Positions 23,893 to 32,003 of a stretch of DNA of 64,000 bases are shown piece by piece. The first letter of the stretch is position 1. Each line of letters begins with the position of its first letter. The DNA comes from JAFGPJ01 sp964612465 (GTDB lineage: Bacteria > Planctomycetota > Phycisphaerae > Sedimentisphaerales > Anaerobacaceae), in the NCBI GenBank assembly GCA_964612465.1, contig CAZTDF010000001.1:10768-74767 (forward strand). Direction: 5' to 3'. A program made the position numbers and the translations under genes. The notes beneath the pieces were generated by a model that saw only the letters and a program-made list of their open reading frames with translations, was not told where the DNA came from and searched no databases.

Positions 23893-25572
23893 ATGCAAAA
23901 AAGAAGACTATGTAAACATATGACAAAGCCTGAGGAACACAAGTGTTGCATTTGTCAATGGCTTGTATCCGCCTTAGCTTTGCTGGCGCTGGCGGGTTGT
24001 CCCGCTCCAACTTTGAAAGAGAATCCAAAGGTCGAGACTTTGACCATGGGACTTGATACGATTGATACTGTCCAACCGAAGGACCTTTCGGATTCGCCAC
24101 CGGTTTCCGTTGAACAGGCCACTGCAGAAGTCACCGAGCAGATCGGCGAGCCCAATGAGTTGATCCCTGTGATTGAGCTGACGCTCGAACAAGTACGCGC
24201 TGCTACTCTGGCCAACAACCTGGATCTCAAGATCGATCTAATCGATCCTGCTATTGCACAGCGAGCAGTTGACATTGAACGCGCCAAGTTCGAAACGACC
24301 TTCTATGGCTCTGCGGTATATAGCACCTCAGAGACAAAAGAAGGGATATCATCCACAAGCAATGAATATGATATGGGTATAGAAAGCCCTCTGCACACCG
24401 GCGGTTCGATCGCGGTAGGTTTGCCTTTCGGAGAGTTTGACTCCGACGATTCCGACAGTATGGCCGATGCTGCGATTAGTGTCTCTTTCATCCAATCTCT
24501 GCTCAAGGGGGGGGGGACTCGCATCAATACCCATTCAATTCGCATCGCCGGTTATCAAAAACACGCTGTCGATGCCCAGACCAAACAGACTACTATTTAT
24601 CTGCTGGCGGCTGCTGACATCGCCTACTGGCGTCTCTATATGGCTTGCCGAGAACTTGATATCCGTCGTGAGCAATACAAGCTGGCCCAGGATCAACTCA
24701 ATCATGCTCGTCTTAAAGTGGCCTCGGGCTCATCTCCCAGGATCGAAATTGTGCGCGCCGAGGCAGGCCTGTCCAGTCGGATTGAGGCGCTTATCAACGC
24801 CGAGACGACGGTTCAAAACCGCCAGCTTGATTTGCAACGCATTATGAACCAGGAGGATATGCCGCTCAATGCGAACATAAAGATCACTCCGAAGACCGAA
24901 CCAAATCCACTGGGACTGGACATCGACGAGGAAAAGCTTGTCGGAATCGCGCTCGGAAATCGCATGGAGACCGTCCGGCTTGAATTGCAGTTGGCTATAG
25001 ATGAGCTGGACGTCGAATTAGCGCATAATGCAATGCTGCCCGACCTTAAGTTCAATTACAGTTACACCACTCAAACGCAGGCTGGTGATGCTGGCCATGC
25101 CCTTGGAGATTTTGGGGACAAAAATTCTGATTACCATTCCATCGGTCTTTCCGCAAGTATTCCCCTGGGTAACCAGGCTGCCAAAATGCGTGTGGAGAGG
25201 GCGAAACTTCAGCAGCTTCAGGACCAGGCTAGTTACGCCAGGCTCCGTCAGATGATCCAGCAGGAAGTATATAACACGGTCAGGGCATTGCGAAATAGCT
25301 GGCGACGTATTCTGGCCGCTGAAAAGTCTGTTGATGCCGCATACCGTGACTATAAGGTTGAACAATCGCAGTTTCAGCTTGGTCGGAGTAGGAGTACGGA
25401 TGTATTATACTCCGCAACGGGTCTGGCGGATGCACAACTGAGCAGGATTCGTGCTCTTACCGAATACGAAATTGCTCAGATTTATCTTGCCCAGGCGACA
25501 GGGACACTGTTGGGATACAGCCGGATAATTTTAGAGCCGACAGATATTCAGGCTCTGAGTGACATTCGCTAA
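23893..25572 (+). CDS. TolC-type outer membrane efflux lipoprotein
   Basis: 559 residues. An N-terminal hydrophobic stretch ends in the lipobox LALAGC (about residues 31-36), so the mature protein should be lipid-anchored in the outer membrane. Two outer-membrane-efflux repeats follow: the first has the long helical segment with LYMACRELDIRREQYKLAQD and the second starts around LDVELAHNAMLPDLKF, with the typical SIGLSASIPLGNQAAK stretch and a final helical hairpin rich in Q and R. TolC-like trimers form the outer channel of tripartite exporters; here it would complete the ABC permease array. No membrane-fusion (HlyD-type) gene is seen in the window. Starts at 23893 or at an in-frame ATG at 23920 (MTKPEEH) are both possible. 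Confidence 0.88.
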   Translation: MQKRRLCKHMTKPEEHKCCICQWLVSALALLALAGCPAPTLKENPKVETLTMGLDTIDTVQPKDLSDSPPVSVEQATAEVTEQIGEPNELIPVIELTLEQVRAATLANNLDLKIDLIDPAIAQRAVDIERAKFETTFYGSAVYSTSETKEGISSTSNEYDMGIESPLHTGGSIAVGLPFGEFDSDDSDSMADAAISVSFIQSLLKGGGTRINTHSIRIAGYQKHAVDAQTKQTTIYLLAAADIAYWRLYMACRELDIRREQYKLAQDQLNHARLKVASGSSPRIEIVRAEAGLSSRIEALINAETTVQNRQLDLQRIMNQEDMPLNANIKITPKTEPNPLGLDIDEEKLVGIALGNRMETVRLELQLAIDELDVELAHNAMLPDLKFNYSYTTQTQAGDAGHALGDFGDKNSDYHSIGLSASIPLGNQAAKMRVERAKLQQLQDQASYARLRQMIQQEVYNTVRALRNSWRRILAAEKSVDAAYRDYKVEQSQFQLGRSRSTDVLYSATGLADAQLSRIRALTEYEIAQIYLAQATGTLLGYSRIILEPTDIQALSDIR

Positions 25573-25669
25573 GCAGCCTAACGATTTCGCTATCATCTAT
25601 GTTGAATGCCCTATTTAATCCATCCCAAACGAAGCCGATGCGATGTCAAGCATCTTCAGTGATAATTCT

Positions 25670-25719
25670 GGTTCATCCGATTAATGCGTAGGTTGAGCTA
25701 TGCATTAATTGGATGAACC
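25670..25719. repeat. Strong inverted repeat (18-bp stem) downstream of the efflux gene
   Basis: The arms 25670-25687 and 25702-25719 are complementary at 17 of 18 positions around a 14-nt loop. There is no T-run after it, so it is not a textbook Rho-independent terminator, but it could stabilise the 3' end of the exporter transcript or be the trace of a small element. It lies about 100 bp after the efflux gene and about 40 bp before the end of the IS4-type element. The rest of the roughly 300 bp between 25573 and 25871 shows no gene. Confidence 0.6.
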
Positions 25720-25758
25720 TAAAAAGTATAAGGAAATTCGAAAGATTACGGCATGACC

Positions 25759-25772
25759 CAATCCTGTTCGGC
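25759..25772 (+). repeat. Probable terminal inverted repeat of the IS4-type element (5' side)
   Basis: The 14-mer CAATCCTGTTCGGC occurs here, about 100 bp upstream of the transposase start, and again at 63301-63314 on the 3' side of the second, inverted copy. Reading inward from both element ends the sequence is the same, which is what a terminal inverted repeat requires. The matching right-hand end of this first copy was not found after 27068. Confidence 0.5.
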
Positions 25773-25871
25773 ACAAGGATTGCTGTGTGATTTATGGGGG
25801 GTAGAAATACCCAAAACTTTTTTTACATATTACCTATTTTAAACTGGCGCGCTGTATGCGCTTGTGTTTAA

Positions 25872-27068
25872 ATGCCTTTCATGAGCAAAAAAAGGCATAA
25901 AATTAAAGAACGCGAACTCCAAGGCTTTAAGTACTTCAAGACCATTTCCAAAATCCTGGAGTCTCTTCATGACGTTGGATGTCAGAGAGATCTTGCCGGC
26001 AACCGAATCCTGCACATGGATCAATATATTTCCTTACTCTTGTTGCATATGTTCAATCCCATCTGTACGTCCCTGCGATCCCTGCAGCAGGCCAGTGAGC
26101 TGAAGAAAGTACAAAAGAAGCTCGGTGTCCCCCGCGCATCCCTGGGTAGTCTGTCAGAGGCAGCGAGGGTCTTCGACAGCCAAAGCATGCTGGAAATCAT
26201 CGGACAGCTCGGTGAGCAACTCGAGCCGGTCGCTCAACACGACAAACTCAAAGATTTACCCGGGATCCTCACCGCAGCCGACGGCACCCTTTTGAAGGGT
26301 TTACCCAAGATTGCCTGGGCCCTGTGGATCGACGATAAGCATAAAGCCATCAAGAACCATGTCCACTTTGAAATCCTCAAGGGTGTCCCTGTCAAGGCCA
26401 CGATAACAGAGGGCAATGGCAATGAGAAAGATGTCCTGGCCGAGACCCTGGACGCCGGCCGGATCTATGTTCTGGATCGAGGGTATGCCAAATACAGCCT
26501 TCTGCAAAAGATTCTGGATCACAACAGTTCCTTTGTTTGCCTGATACGAGACAATTACGTCTGTCAGGTCATAGAGGAACGTCCTGTCACCGCAGACGCC
26601 GAAGCGGCCGGCGTTGTACGAGATCGTATTGTTCGATTAGGTTCTAACGCCAAAAGCGACGAAATCCCCGGAGCGGTTCGTGTTGTTGAGGTGAAATGCC
26701 AGCCACATGTCAAACGTATGCACACAGGACGCAGTGGTCCGGAACAGTTAGAGACAATTGTCATAGCAACGGATTTGCTGGATATTGAAGCGGATGTGAT
26801 TGCGTTGATCTTCCAATATCGCTGGACGATTGAAATCTTCTTTCGTTTCTACAAACACATTTTAGGCTGTCGTTACCTGCTAAGCTACAATCAGAACGGC
26901 ATCGAATTACAGACCTATGCGGTCATCATTGCGTGTATGTTGATATCGCTTTGGATGGGTCGTAAGCCGACCCTGCGAACATATAAAATGCTCTGTTGGT
27001 ATTTCACAGGCATGGCCGATGAAGAAGAGTTGTTGTCTCATATTCATCGTCTGCAAAAAATTGGCTAA
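25872..27068 (+). CDS. IS4-family transposase
   Basis: 398 residues. It has the DDE catalytic layout of IS4 transposases: first Asp at about 137 in TAADGTLLKG, second Asp at about 202 in VLDRGYAK, and Glu at about 321 within the IS4 signature YRWTIEIFFRFYK, where R-x3-E-x6-K spacing is seen. The frame is intact, so it may be active. A closely related copy, in inverted orientation and only partly in the window, begins at 63466; the two differ at many positions and are not recent duplicates. Together they flank the magnetosome-type region. The start is the ATG at 25872, in a short AT-rich stretch; weak ribosome site. Confidence 0.9.
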   Translation: MPFMSKKRHKIKERELQGFKYFKTISKILESLHDVGCQRDLAGNRILHMDQYISLLLLHMFNPICTSLRSLQQASELKKVQKKLGVPRASLGSLSEAARVFDSQSMLEIIGQLGEQLEPVAQHDKLKDLPGILTAADGTLLKGLPKIAWALWIDDKHKAIKNHVHFEILKGVPVKATITEGNGNEKDVLAETLDAGRIYVLDRGYAKYSLLQKILDHNSSFVCLIRDNYVCQVIEERPVTADAEAAGVVRDRIVRLGSNAKSDEIPGAVRVVEVKCQPHVKRMHTGRSGPEQLETIVIATDLLDIEADVIALIFQYRWTIEIFFRFYKHILGCRYLLSYNQNGIELQTYAVIIACMLISLWMGRKPTLRTYKMLCWYFTGMADEEELLSHIHRLQKIG

Positions 27069-27166
27069 TTCATACATTGGTTCGTCCTTGGAGAGAACGA
27101 GCGTGGGCTTGGGAATTCGATAAAAGAACGCACTCTCTCGGCTACGACATCACATTGCTCTGATGG

Positions 27167-28246
27167 TCAAGCGGCTAATCTGTGGTACGACTTCAGCAGG
27201 CCACCCAAACGTTCGATGCAGACAATCTCCGCCGTTTCTTCAATAGTGTGTTTGGGCTCAATGATTCTGTCCAGCGATTGATGAATCCGTTCGTGATGAT
27301 AATATTCACTATACTGCGCAATCACATATTCAAACTGCTCCACAGATGACAGAATCAAATGATCCAAACGCTCGGATTTTACGGATTTGACAAAGCGTTC
27401 GGTGTAGCAATTCAAATCTGGGCTTCGGGCAGGAAACTTCACCGGTTCTATCCCGGAATTCTTCAGTATCTCATGGAATCCTTCTGTGGTATACAGCGGA
27501 TCTCGATCATGGATTAAATACCGTTTCCCATGGAGAAAACCATCCTCAAAATCCGTCAGAATCTTCGCCACTTGCTTCATATAGGCCCCATCCGGCTGAA
27601 GCTTGATAGGAGCAAAAAAGACCTTCCGGGTAGCAAGCTCTATAACAAAGAACACTTTACAGCGGACTATTTTGCGGCTCACAAGAAGCTCAATGGTAAA
27701 GAAGTCACAGGCGGCCAATACGTCCCAATGACTCTTGATATATACATGCCATGTTGATCTGACGGTTAAGTCTGGCTCAAGATCATAACCGTTTTCGATC
27801 AATATATTCTTTACACTGGATTTGCTGATCTTGTCGCCCAGGTAAACGATCTGGTCGGTGATCTTCTGGCATCCCCAACGGGGATTTTCTTCTTTGAATC
27901 GTATCACAAGATTGACAATCTCCTGACCTATTTGTGGTCGACCAGGTGACGTTCGGTTCTGAGACCCATCATACTTCCGGGCAATGAGTTCCCGAAACCA
28001 CCGCATGATAGTGTCTGGCGTGAACAACTCTGTACATTGCTCCAGCATCTTTCGGCTGAACCGTTTGGCCTTAGCCGCCAGCCTCATCCGCTGGCTGTTG
28101 TTCAGTCGAATACGTTTATTCTGCTTTTCCTGACGCTCCACAAGGACTCGGACCTGTTCTCGGAGATAGTCAATGGCTTTGTAGAGTTCTTTATCGATGC
28201 AATAGGCCAGGCAAGTGGTGAGTGTAATCCACATTTTCTGTTTCAT
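27167..28246 (-). CDS. Integrase-core (rve/DDE) transposase
   Basis: 359 residues on the minus strand. An N-terminal helical DNA-binding region (about 45-140; FTPDTIMRWFRELIARK is the recognition part) precedes a retroviral-integrase-like core with Asp about 181 (AACDFF), Asp about 247 (HDRDPLY) and Glu about 283 (NCYTERF). The terminal YYHHERIHQSLD is typical of this group, which is common in environmental bacteria as single-gene insertion elements related to IS3/IS481. It converges on the IS4-type transposase, with 98 bp between the two stops, and may have destroyed the right end of that element. Clear terminal repeats were not found by eye. Confidence 0.85.
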   Translation of the reverse strand: MKQKMWITLTTCLAYCIDKELYKAIDYLREQVRVLVERQEKQNKRIRLNNSQRMRLAAKAKRFSRKMLEQCTELFTPDTIMRWFRELIARKYDGSQNRTSPGRPQIGQEIVNLVIRFKEENPRWGCQKITDQIVYLGDKISKSSVKNILIENGYDLEPDLTVRSTWHVYIKSHWDVLAACDFFTIELLVSRKIVRCKVFFVIELATRKVFFAPIKLQPDGAYMKQVAKILTDFEDGFLHGKRYLIHDRDPLYTTEGFHEILKNSGIEPVKFPARSPDLNCYTERFVKSVKSERLDHLILSSVEQFEYVIAQYSEYYHHERIHQSLDRIIEPKHTIEETAEIVCIERLGGLLKSYHRLAA

Positions 28247-28345
28247 AGTCCGGATACATTACGAAATCCTCCTTCAACAGGCAATTACTTTCATCCGCGA
28301 CGACCTTATGTCACTTTTGTAGAAGGAGTTATGTGGGTATAATAT

Positions 28346-28801
28346 ATGCACCCTATGCCCTTCGGGGTAATTCTGATGAAGAGAGTTAAACATTCTTTAA
28401 AGCTTCCCGATTCAATTAGGGAGCATTCACACGGGAATGGTTCGGCCGCAAATAGATACGAATATGAGTTTCATCATGGTCGAGTTTGGGAGAAATTATC
28501 TGCGGGGAAAACCGAACTTTCAGCAGGCAGAAGCTTAAGAAATTTTCATGGGGTTTTCTCGGGAATATCACCTCTCAATAAAGGGTTCTCAAGAGAAGGG
28601 TGGCGACTAAAAGCTGTTAGTACAACGAAGGCTGTGGCCGGTCCTTTAGTGCCGCGAGCGTTGCCTATAGTATCGATGGCAGTTAGTGCACATTCGAATC
28701 ATGAAATTATAGAACATTCGGGTAACGCAACTGTTATGGTTTATAGAAAGCGATTCATTGAAAGAAAAAAGGAAGATATCCCTATGAAATATGCAGGTTA
28801 A
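28346..28801 (+). pseudogene. Remnant of an EcsC-family gene (C-terminal fragment)
   Basis: The open frame encodes 151 residues, but only the last 50 or so (from about 28640) are recognisable: VPRALPIVSMAVSAHSNHEI and MVYRKRFIERKK are nearly the same as the C-terminus of the EcsC protein ending at 55171, and the DNA is similar too. The first 100 residues are low-complexity, resemble nothing I know and probably are not a real protein. I read this as the tail of a second EcsC gene left behind by a deletion or insertion near the transposases. It overlaps the end of the convergent minus-strand gene by 4 bp. Confidence 0.6.
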
Positions 28802-30264
28802 GCGAATGAGTCGATTTTCTTTTTGCAGATTTCCTGGGTTAATTCCATAAGCTTTTGGACACATTGCTCAAGATGGGCCATGTCGACTTTTGTGATATTA
28901 TATGAGTCTTCGCTATAAATATAAACTTGAGCATTGTTCAGGAGGTTGAAGATTTTGTCCTGTCGCTCGGTTGTACACGGAAAAACAGTAAGAAAAACAG
29001 GTTCGTAACTTGCGACGTACCTGCCAAGCTTTTCAAGGTCACAGCTTTGGGGGTTATAACCGCTAAATACCAGTAGTATCGCTGTATAAAAGCATTTTAT
29101 AGACTGGTGAAGTTCAAGGAGGGCTTCGTTGTACCATTTTTTTTCTAAATCATATTGGAAATGAGCATAGAAATGTTTTGCCTTTTCATTCCACGCATCG
29201 AAATTTTGCTGGGCGATTTGTTTTCTTTTCTTGAGGTTAGTTTTTCGTTTTTTTGCAAATCGGAATCTTCCGGAGTCATAAAGCATTATTCCTTCTTCTA
29301 TTATATCGGAGAAGAAGTATTGGTCATTGTTTAGCTGAGCGTTAATATACTGAATATCGTGAAAGATGAGATTTACGGTTGTTTCCGCACGGTTAAGCTT
29401 GCCCTCGACTTTATTCTGCAGTTCCGGGTTATTGGCAGATTCGGCATACTTAGTGACAACCAGGATGTCAAAGTCGGATTTGTATTCGTATGTGCGATCC
29501 TTCTCGTTGCAGACATCTTCAACCCATTTACCACGGGCATAAGAGCCAAACAGGATTACCATCTGAACGTCATCCAGTTCCTTAAGAATAATCTCTGTTA
29601 TGGTAGATAGCTCATTGACCTTGTATTCTGGCAGGTGTGACAAGGATTTCGTCATACTGCTCTTATGGACGACTATCGCAGAAGGATTTTCTCTTAGACC
29701 AGCAGCAGGATTTTTTATCCTGTCATTACCCTGAGCGACATCATGAATAAAATTATCGAGAAAATTTTTCTTTTCAACAGTTGCCCCCATAGATTTTCCA
29801 TCTGGCGTTGCTTCAATCGCGGCAGCGTTGCCGTGAGAACCGAAAAACTTCTCGAAATAGGCGCAACTCAAACAATCTCCCATGCAGCGAATGACACCTT
29901 TGCCGAATTGTCGCACAACTACGAAGCAGTAATCTATTTCTCTTCCATATATCAGGCAGTTCTTACACTCCCTCTCGCAGTTTGTTTTTTGCAGATATTC
30001 CCAGCAATGTCCTAATGCGCCAGATGTTGCGACCTTCTTCTCTTTGGGAGAACTCTTACGTTGCAGGGTTTCCAGAAAAGATATGGCTTCGGAGATGGGG
30101 ATTCTGTGCTTGCCTCCTACGGTTCTGATCGTACTGATTTTGCCCTTGTCGATCCAGCTAAGAATGGTAAAACGCGAGACGCCGCAAAACCTCGCAAGCT
30201 CGGTCGTAGTCAAATACTCTTTCCGCGGACCGGTTCCACTATAAATTGTATTTCTTACTGCCAT
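28798..30264 (-). CDS. HTH-Cys-rich-nucleotidyltransferase-HEPN fusion protein
   Basis: 488 residues. Seen in order: an excisionase/MerR-like helix-turn-helix (about 17-65, LTTTELARFCGVSRFTI and KISTIRTVGGKHRIP); a cysteine-rich module (about 85-145) with CWEY, CERECKNC, YCFVVV and CMGDCLSCAYF; a minimal nucleotidyltransferase (about 215-335) with GSYARG and SDFDILVV; and a C-terminal HEPN-type helical domain (about 345-480) with LLELHQSIKCFYTA. MNT-HEPN pairs often act as toxin-antitoxin or nucleotide-transferring defence modules; here both sit in one chain with a DNA-binding domain. The first two domains are paralogous to the protein at 38130. It diverges from the long + strand gene set and could regulate it; that is inference. 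The metal or cluster bound by the cysteines is unknown. Confidence 0.8.
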   Translation of the reverse strand: MAVRNTIYSGTGPRKEYLTTTELARFCGVSRFTILSWIDKGKISTIRTVGGKHRIPISEAISFLETLQRKSSPKEKKVATSGALGHCWEYLQKTNCERECKNCLIYGREIDYCFVVVRQFGKGVIRCMGDCLSCAYFEKFFGSHGNAAAIEATPDGKSMGATVEKKNFLDNFIHDVAQGNDRIKNPAAGLRENPSAIVVHKSSMTKSLSHLPEYKVNELSTITEIILKELDDVQMVILFGSYARGKWVEDVCNEKDRTYEYKSDFDILVVTKYAESANNPELQNKVEGKLNRAETTVNLIFHDIQYINAQLNNDQYFFSDIIEEGIMLYDSGRFRFAKKRKTNLKKRKQIAQQNFDAWNEKAKHFYAHFQYDLEKKWYNEALLELHQSIKCFYTAILLVFSGYNPQSCDLEKLGRYVASYEPVFLTVFPCTTERQDKIFNLLNNAQVYIYSEDSYNITKVDMAHLEQCVQKLMELTQEICKKKIDSFA

Positions 30265-30528
30265 TTAAAACATCTTTCGTTCAAATCAACATACATTTTC
30301 TGTTTTTTCAATCCTGCTAAATCAACCAAAGAAGTAGATATGGTGGAAATAGTAGGTCAAACAAGACGAAGTATCAAGTTATTTCTCCGAAGATATGTGA
30401 GATGAAAAAATCTTTCAAATGACTCATAAGTAATGTCCTGACAATATCTAAGGGGTCAACAGTACCTTTGTCGAGGTTGCATTTTCTTTAGGTTGATTGA
30501 TGTTTTTGTTGAATCTTCTAAAAATAGT

Positions 30529-30557
30529 TTGACAGGTATTGTTGGTGTAATTAAATT
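30529..30557 (+). promoter_or_regulatory. Candidate sigma-70-type promoter
   Basis: TTGACA at 30529-30534, 17 bp, then TAAATT at 30552-30557 (4 of 6 to TATAAT). It points toward the + strand gene set and would give a leader of roughly 490 nt that contains the hairpins ending at 31022. It is an isolated pattern match in an AT-rich region, so modest support only. Confidence 0.35.
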
Positions 30558-30965
30558 GTGCATGTTGTTGATTTGGACAGAGTTGGAAGGTTGCAACAAC
30601 GGGTACCGCCAAATGTGTGGTTTATTGCCTTTCGACAAGCTAAAATGAATTACGATGTCAGGCTTGATCGAAAATGGTGCAGGGTATTACTGTAACCGAC
30701 GGGGACGGAGTGCGGGATAAGACCGAATGAGTCGAAAAACGAAAACTAGGACGATGCAATTAGACAGGATGTTTTTATGCCGAATAAAAGGCTTTCGAGA
30801 AAATAATGGCTCAGTGATTATCGTTGCGCTATCCATTGATATATGATAACGACCCAATTCTGTAACTTATAGCATAATTGGGCTTGGCCTCATAATATCG
30901 AGCATGGATAGAATACCAGCAAGGACTGCTGGAGTTTTTAATACTCCCCGGGGTGTGGCAGGAAA

Positions 30966-31022
30966 GGTTAGAAAGATATAACCCAGCTGGTTATGCAAAT
31001 GGATAGCCGACTGGGTTTTTTT
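30966..31022 (+). promoter_or_regulatory. Attenuator-like alternative hairpins with T-run
   Basis: AACCCAG (30980-30986) pairs with CTGGGTT (31011-31017) and is followed by a T-run to 31022: a Rho-independent terminator shape, placed 35 bp before the first small gene. The left arm overlaps TAACC (30979-30983), which can pair instead with GGTTA (30966-30970). The two pairings exclude each other, the hallmark of transcription attenuators and riboswitch expression platforms. No known riboswitch class was recognised upstream. It could also simply end a short upstream transcript. Confidence 0.5.
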
Positions 31023-31056
31023 AATAGAGAAAAATCAACAGAGAAAGGATTTAGTG

Positions 31057-31212
31057 ATGGCAGTAATAGGGTTGGCTATATTGGGTGTACTTTTAGGAGC
31101 AGCAGGAATGCAGTTTCTTCGTTCAAGTAAGCCGGAACTGGTGGAAAAGGCCGAAGATGGCATAAAGCGATTTTGGAATTCAATGCCTTTTACGAAATCG
31201 GATGACAAGTAA
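31057..31212 (+). CDS. Small one-helix membrane protein (51 aa)
   Basis: ATG at 31057 after GAGAAAGGA; 51 residues. A hydrophobic glycine-rich helix (AVIGLAILGVLLGAAG) is followed by a charged amphipathic segment (KPELVEKAEDGIKRFWNSM) and a polar tail. It is the first gene after the attenuator-like leader and the first of a run of small proteins of similar plan (31270, 31576, 57967). Magnetosome clusters of Desulfobacterota and Nitrospirota contain many such short one-helix proteins, but I cannot match this one to a named family. Confidence 0.65.
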   Translation: MAVIGLAILGVLLGAAGMQFLRSSKPELVEKAEDGIKRFWNSMPFTKSDDK

Positions 31213-31269
31213 GAAAACAAAAGCCAAATAAAGCAAAACAATTTTGTGTTGACAAGGAAAGGAAATGCC

Positions 31270-31461
31270 ATGCTTAAGAGTTTAGGAATTCTGATAGGCG
31301 GAGTATTCGTCGGTGCTGTAAGTGTAGAAGTTGTTCGCAGGAAGTGTCCGGATGCACTGGACGATCTGTATGTAAAAATCCGTGAAGTAGCCTCTGAAGT
31401 AAAGGAGGCTTTCAAAAATGGTTACGAAAAAGCCGGTCAACCAAAACCGGCTGCCGCTTGA
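31270..31461 (+). CDS. Small one-helix membrane protein (63 aa)
   Basis: 63 residues from the ATG at 31270, which has AAGGAAAGG 8-15 nt upstream; the in-frame GTG at 31246 has no ribosome site. An N-terminal glycine-rich helix (LKSLGILIGGVFVGAVSVEV) is followed by an amphipathic helix (ALDDLYVKIREVASEVKEAF) and an Ala/Pro tail. The plan, hydrophobic helix then charged amphipathic helix, is like that of the 51-aa protein 57 bp upstream and of YtxH-type proteins. Function unknown; position suggests a membrane-associated accessory of the island. Confidence 0.65.
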   Translation: MLKSLGILIGGVFVGAVSVEVVRRKCPDALDDLYVKIREVASEVKEAFKNGYEKAGQPKPAAA

Positions 31462-31575
31462 AGAGCGAGGAATCTATAAAGTTTGAAGAATCCGGCCTGC
31501 AGTTTATTGGCCGTGGTGACTATTGTGGATATTGTTTAAAAGAAAATCTCAGGCTGGAAAAGAAAGGCACCGAGA

Positions 31576-31908
31576 ATGGACAACCATAAATCAGAGCTTT
31601 TGGGAACCGTGGAGACTGTATCTAAATTTGCGGGCACTTTGGCGGGAAAGGTGGTGGTTCGCAGCAGGGAAATCAGCGATTGTGTCAAAAATATGATGAC
31701 AGAAAAGCTAGAACCCAAACCAAAGCCATCCACCAAGGCAACCGAATCCATAAAGAGCCAGACAAAAAAGAAACTTGCTGAGTTGGAAAAGGAAAAACCA
31801 GCAGCTAAGCAAGACAAGTTGGAAGAAAAACCGGAGAAACTTAAACCGGCGGTTACCAGAGCAAAAAAGACAAGCGTCAAGCCCAAGGGTAAGATAGACA
31901 GGAATTGA
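31576..31908 (+). CDS. Lys-rich protein with N-terminal helix, island-specific
   Basis: 110 residues. The first 35 (HKSELLGTVETVSKFAGTLA, then GKVVVRSREISD) resemble the N-terminus of the coiled-coil/HEAT protein at 33497 (NASERAGALAGKVASISNKI) and of the 68-aa protein at 57967. The remainder is a lysine/proline-rich, probably disordered tail (KPKPSTKATE and so on). The shared N-terminal segment may be a common targeting or membrane-contacting helix. No known family recognised. The gene lies 95 bp before the symporter. Confidence 0.6.
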   Translation: MDNHKSELLGTVETVSKFAGTLAGKVVVRSREISDCVKNMMTEKLEPKPKPSTKATESIKSQTKKKLAELEKEKPAAKQDKLEEKPEKLKPAVTRAKKTSVKPKGKIDRN

Positions 31909-32003
31909 TTAATAAACCAAGGTTCATCTAAGCTGTTCCTTAAAGACATCATTTTAGGAAAAGAACAATTCGGCCGGTCTCGCCTGAATGGGCGCATGTA
32001 GAT

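Larger units (their letters stand above)
30265..31056. other. Gene-free divergent region with structured leader
   Basis: About 790 bp between the minus-strand HTH fusion gene and the first small gene of the long + strand set. No open frame here has a ribosome site and a protein-like composition; a 60-codon minus-strand frame at 30456-30638 looks like chance. The right half holds several hairpins: 30853-30859 with 30876-30882 (CCCAATT/AATTGGG), 30916-30921 with 30927-30932 (CCAGCA/TGCTGG), and the attenuator-like pair described separately. This is the natural site of the main promoter and of any leader control for the genes to its right. Confidence 0.6.

Noticed and set aside
28346..28640. First 100 codons of the 151-codon frame as a real protein
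   Set aside because: No recognisable domain, odd composition, and only the tail after 28640 matches a known protein (EcsC).
30456..30638. Minus-strand 60-codon frame in the leader region
   Set aside because: No ribosome site, no protein-like pattern; probably chance in a gene-free region.
30900..31022. A known riboswitch (c-di-GMP, NiCo, Mn) in the leader
   Set aside because: The conserved cores of these classes were not found; only generic hairpins and an attenuator-like pair are supported.
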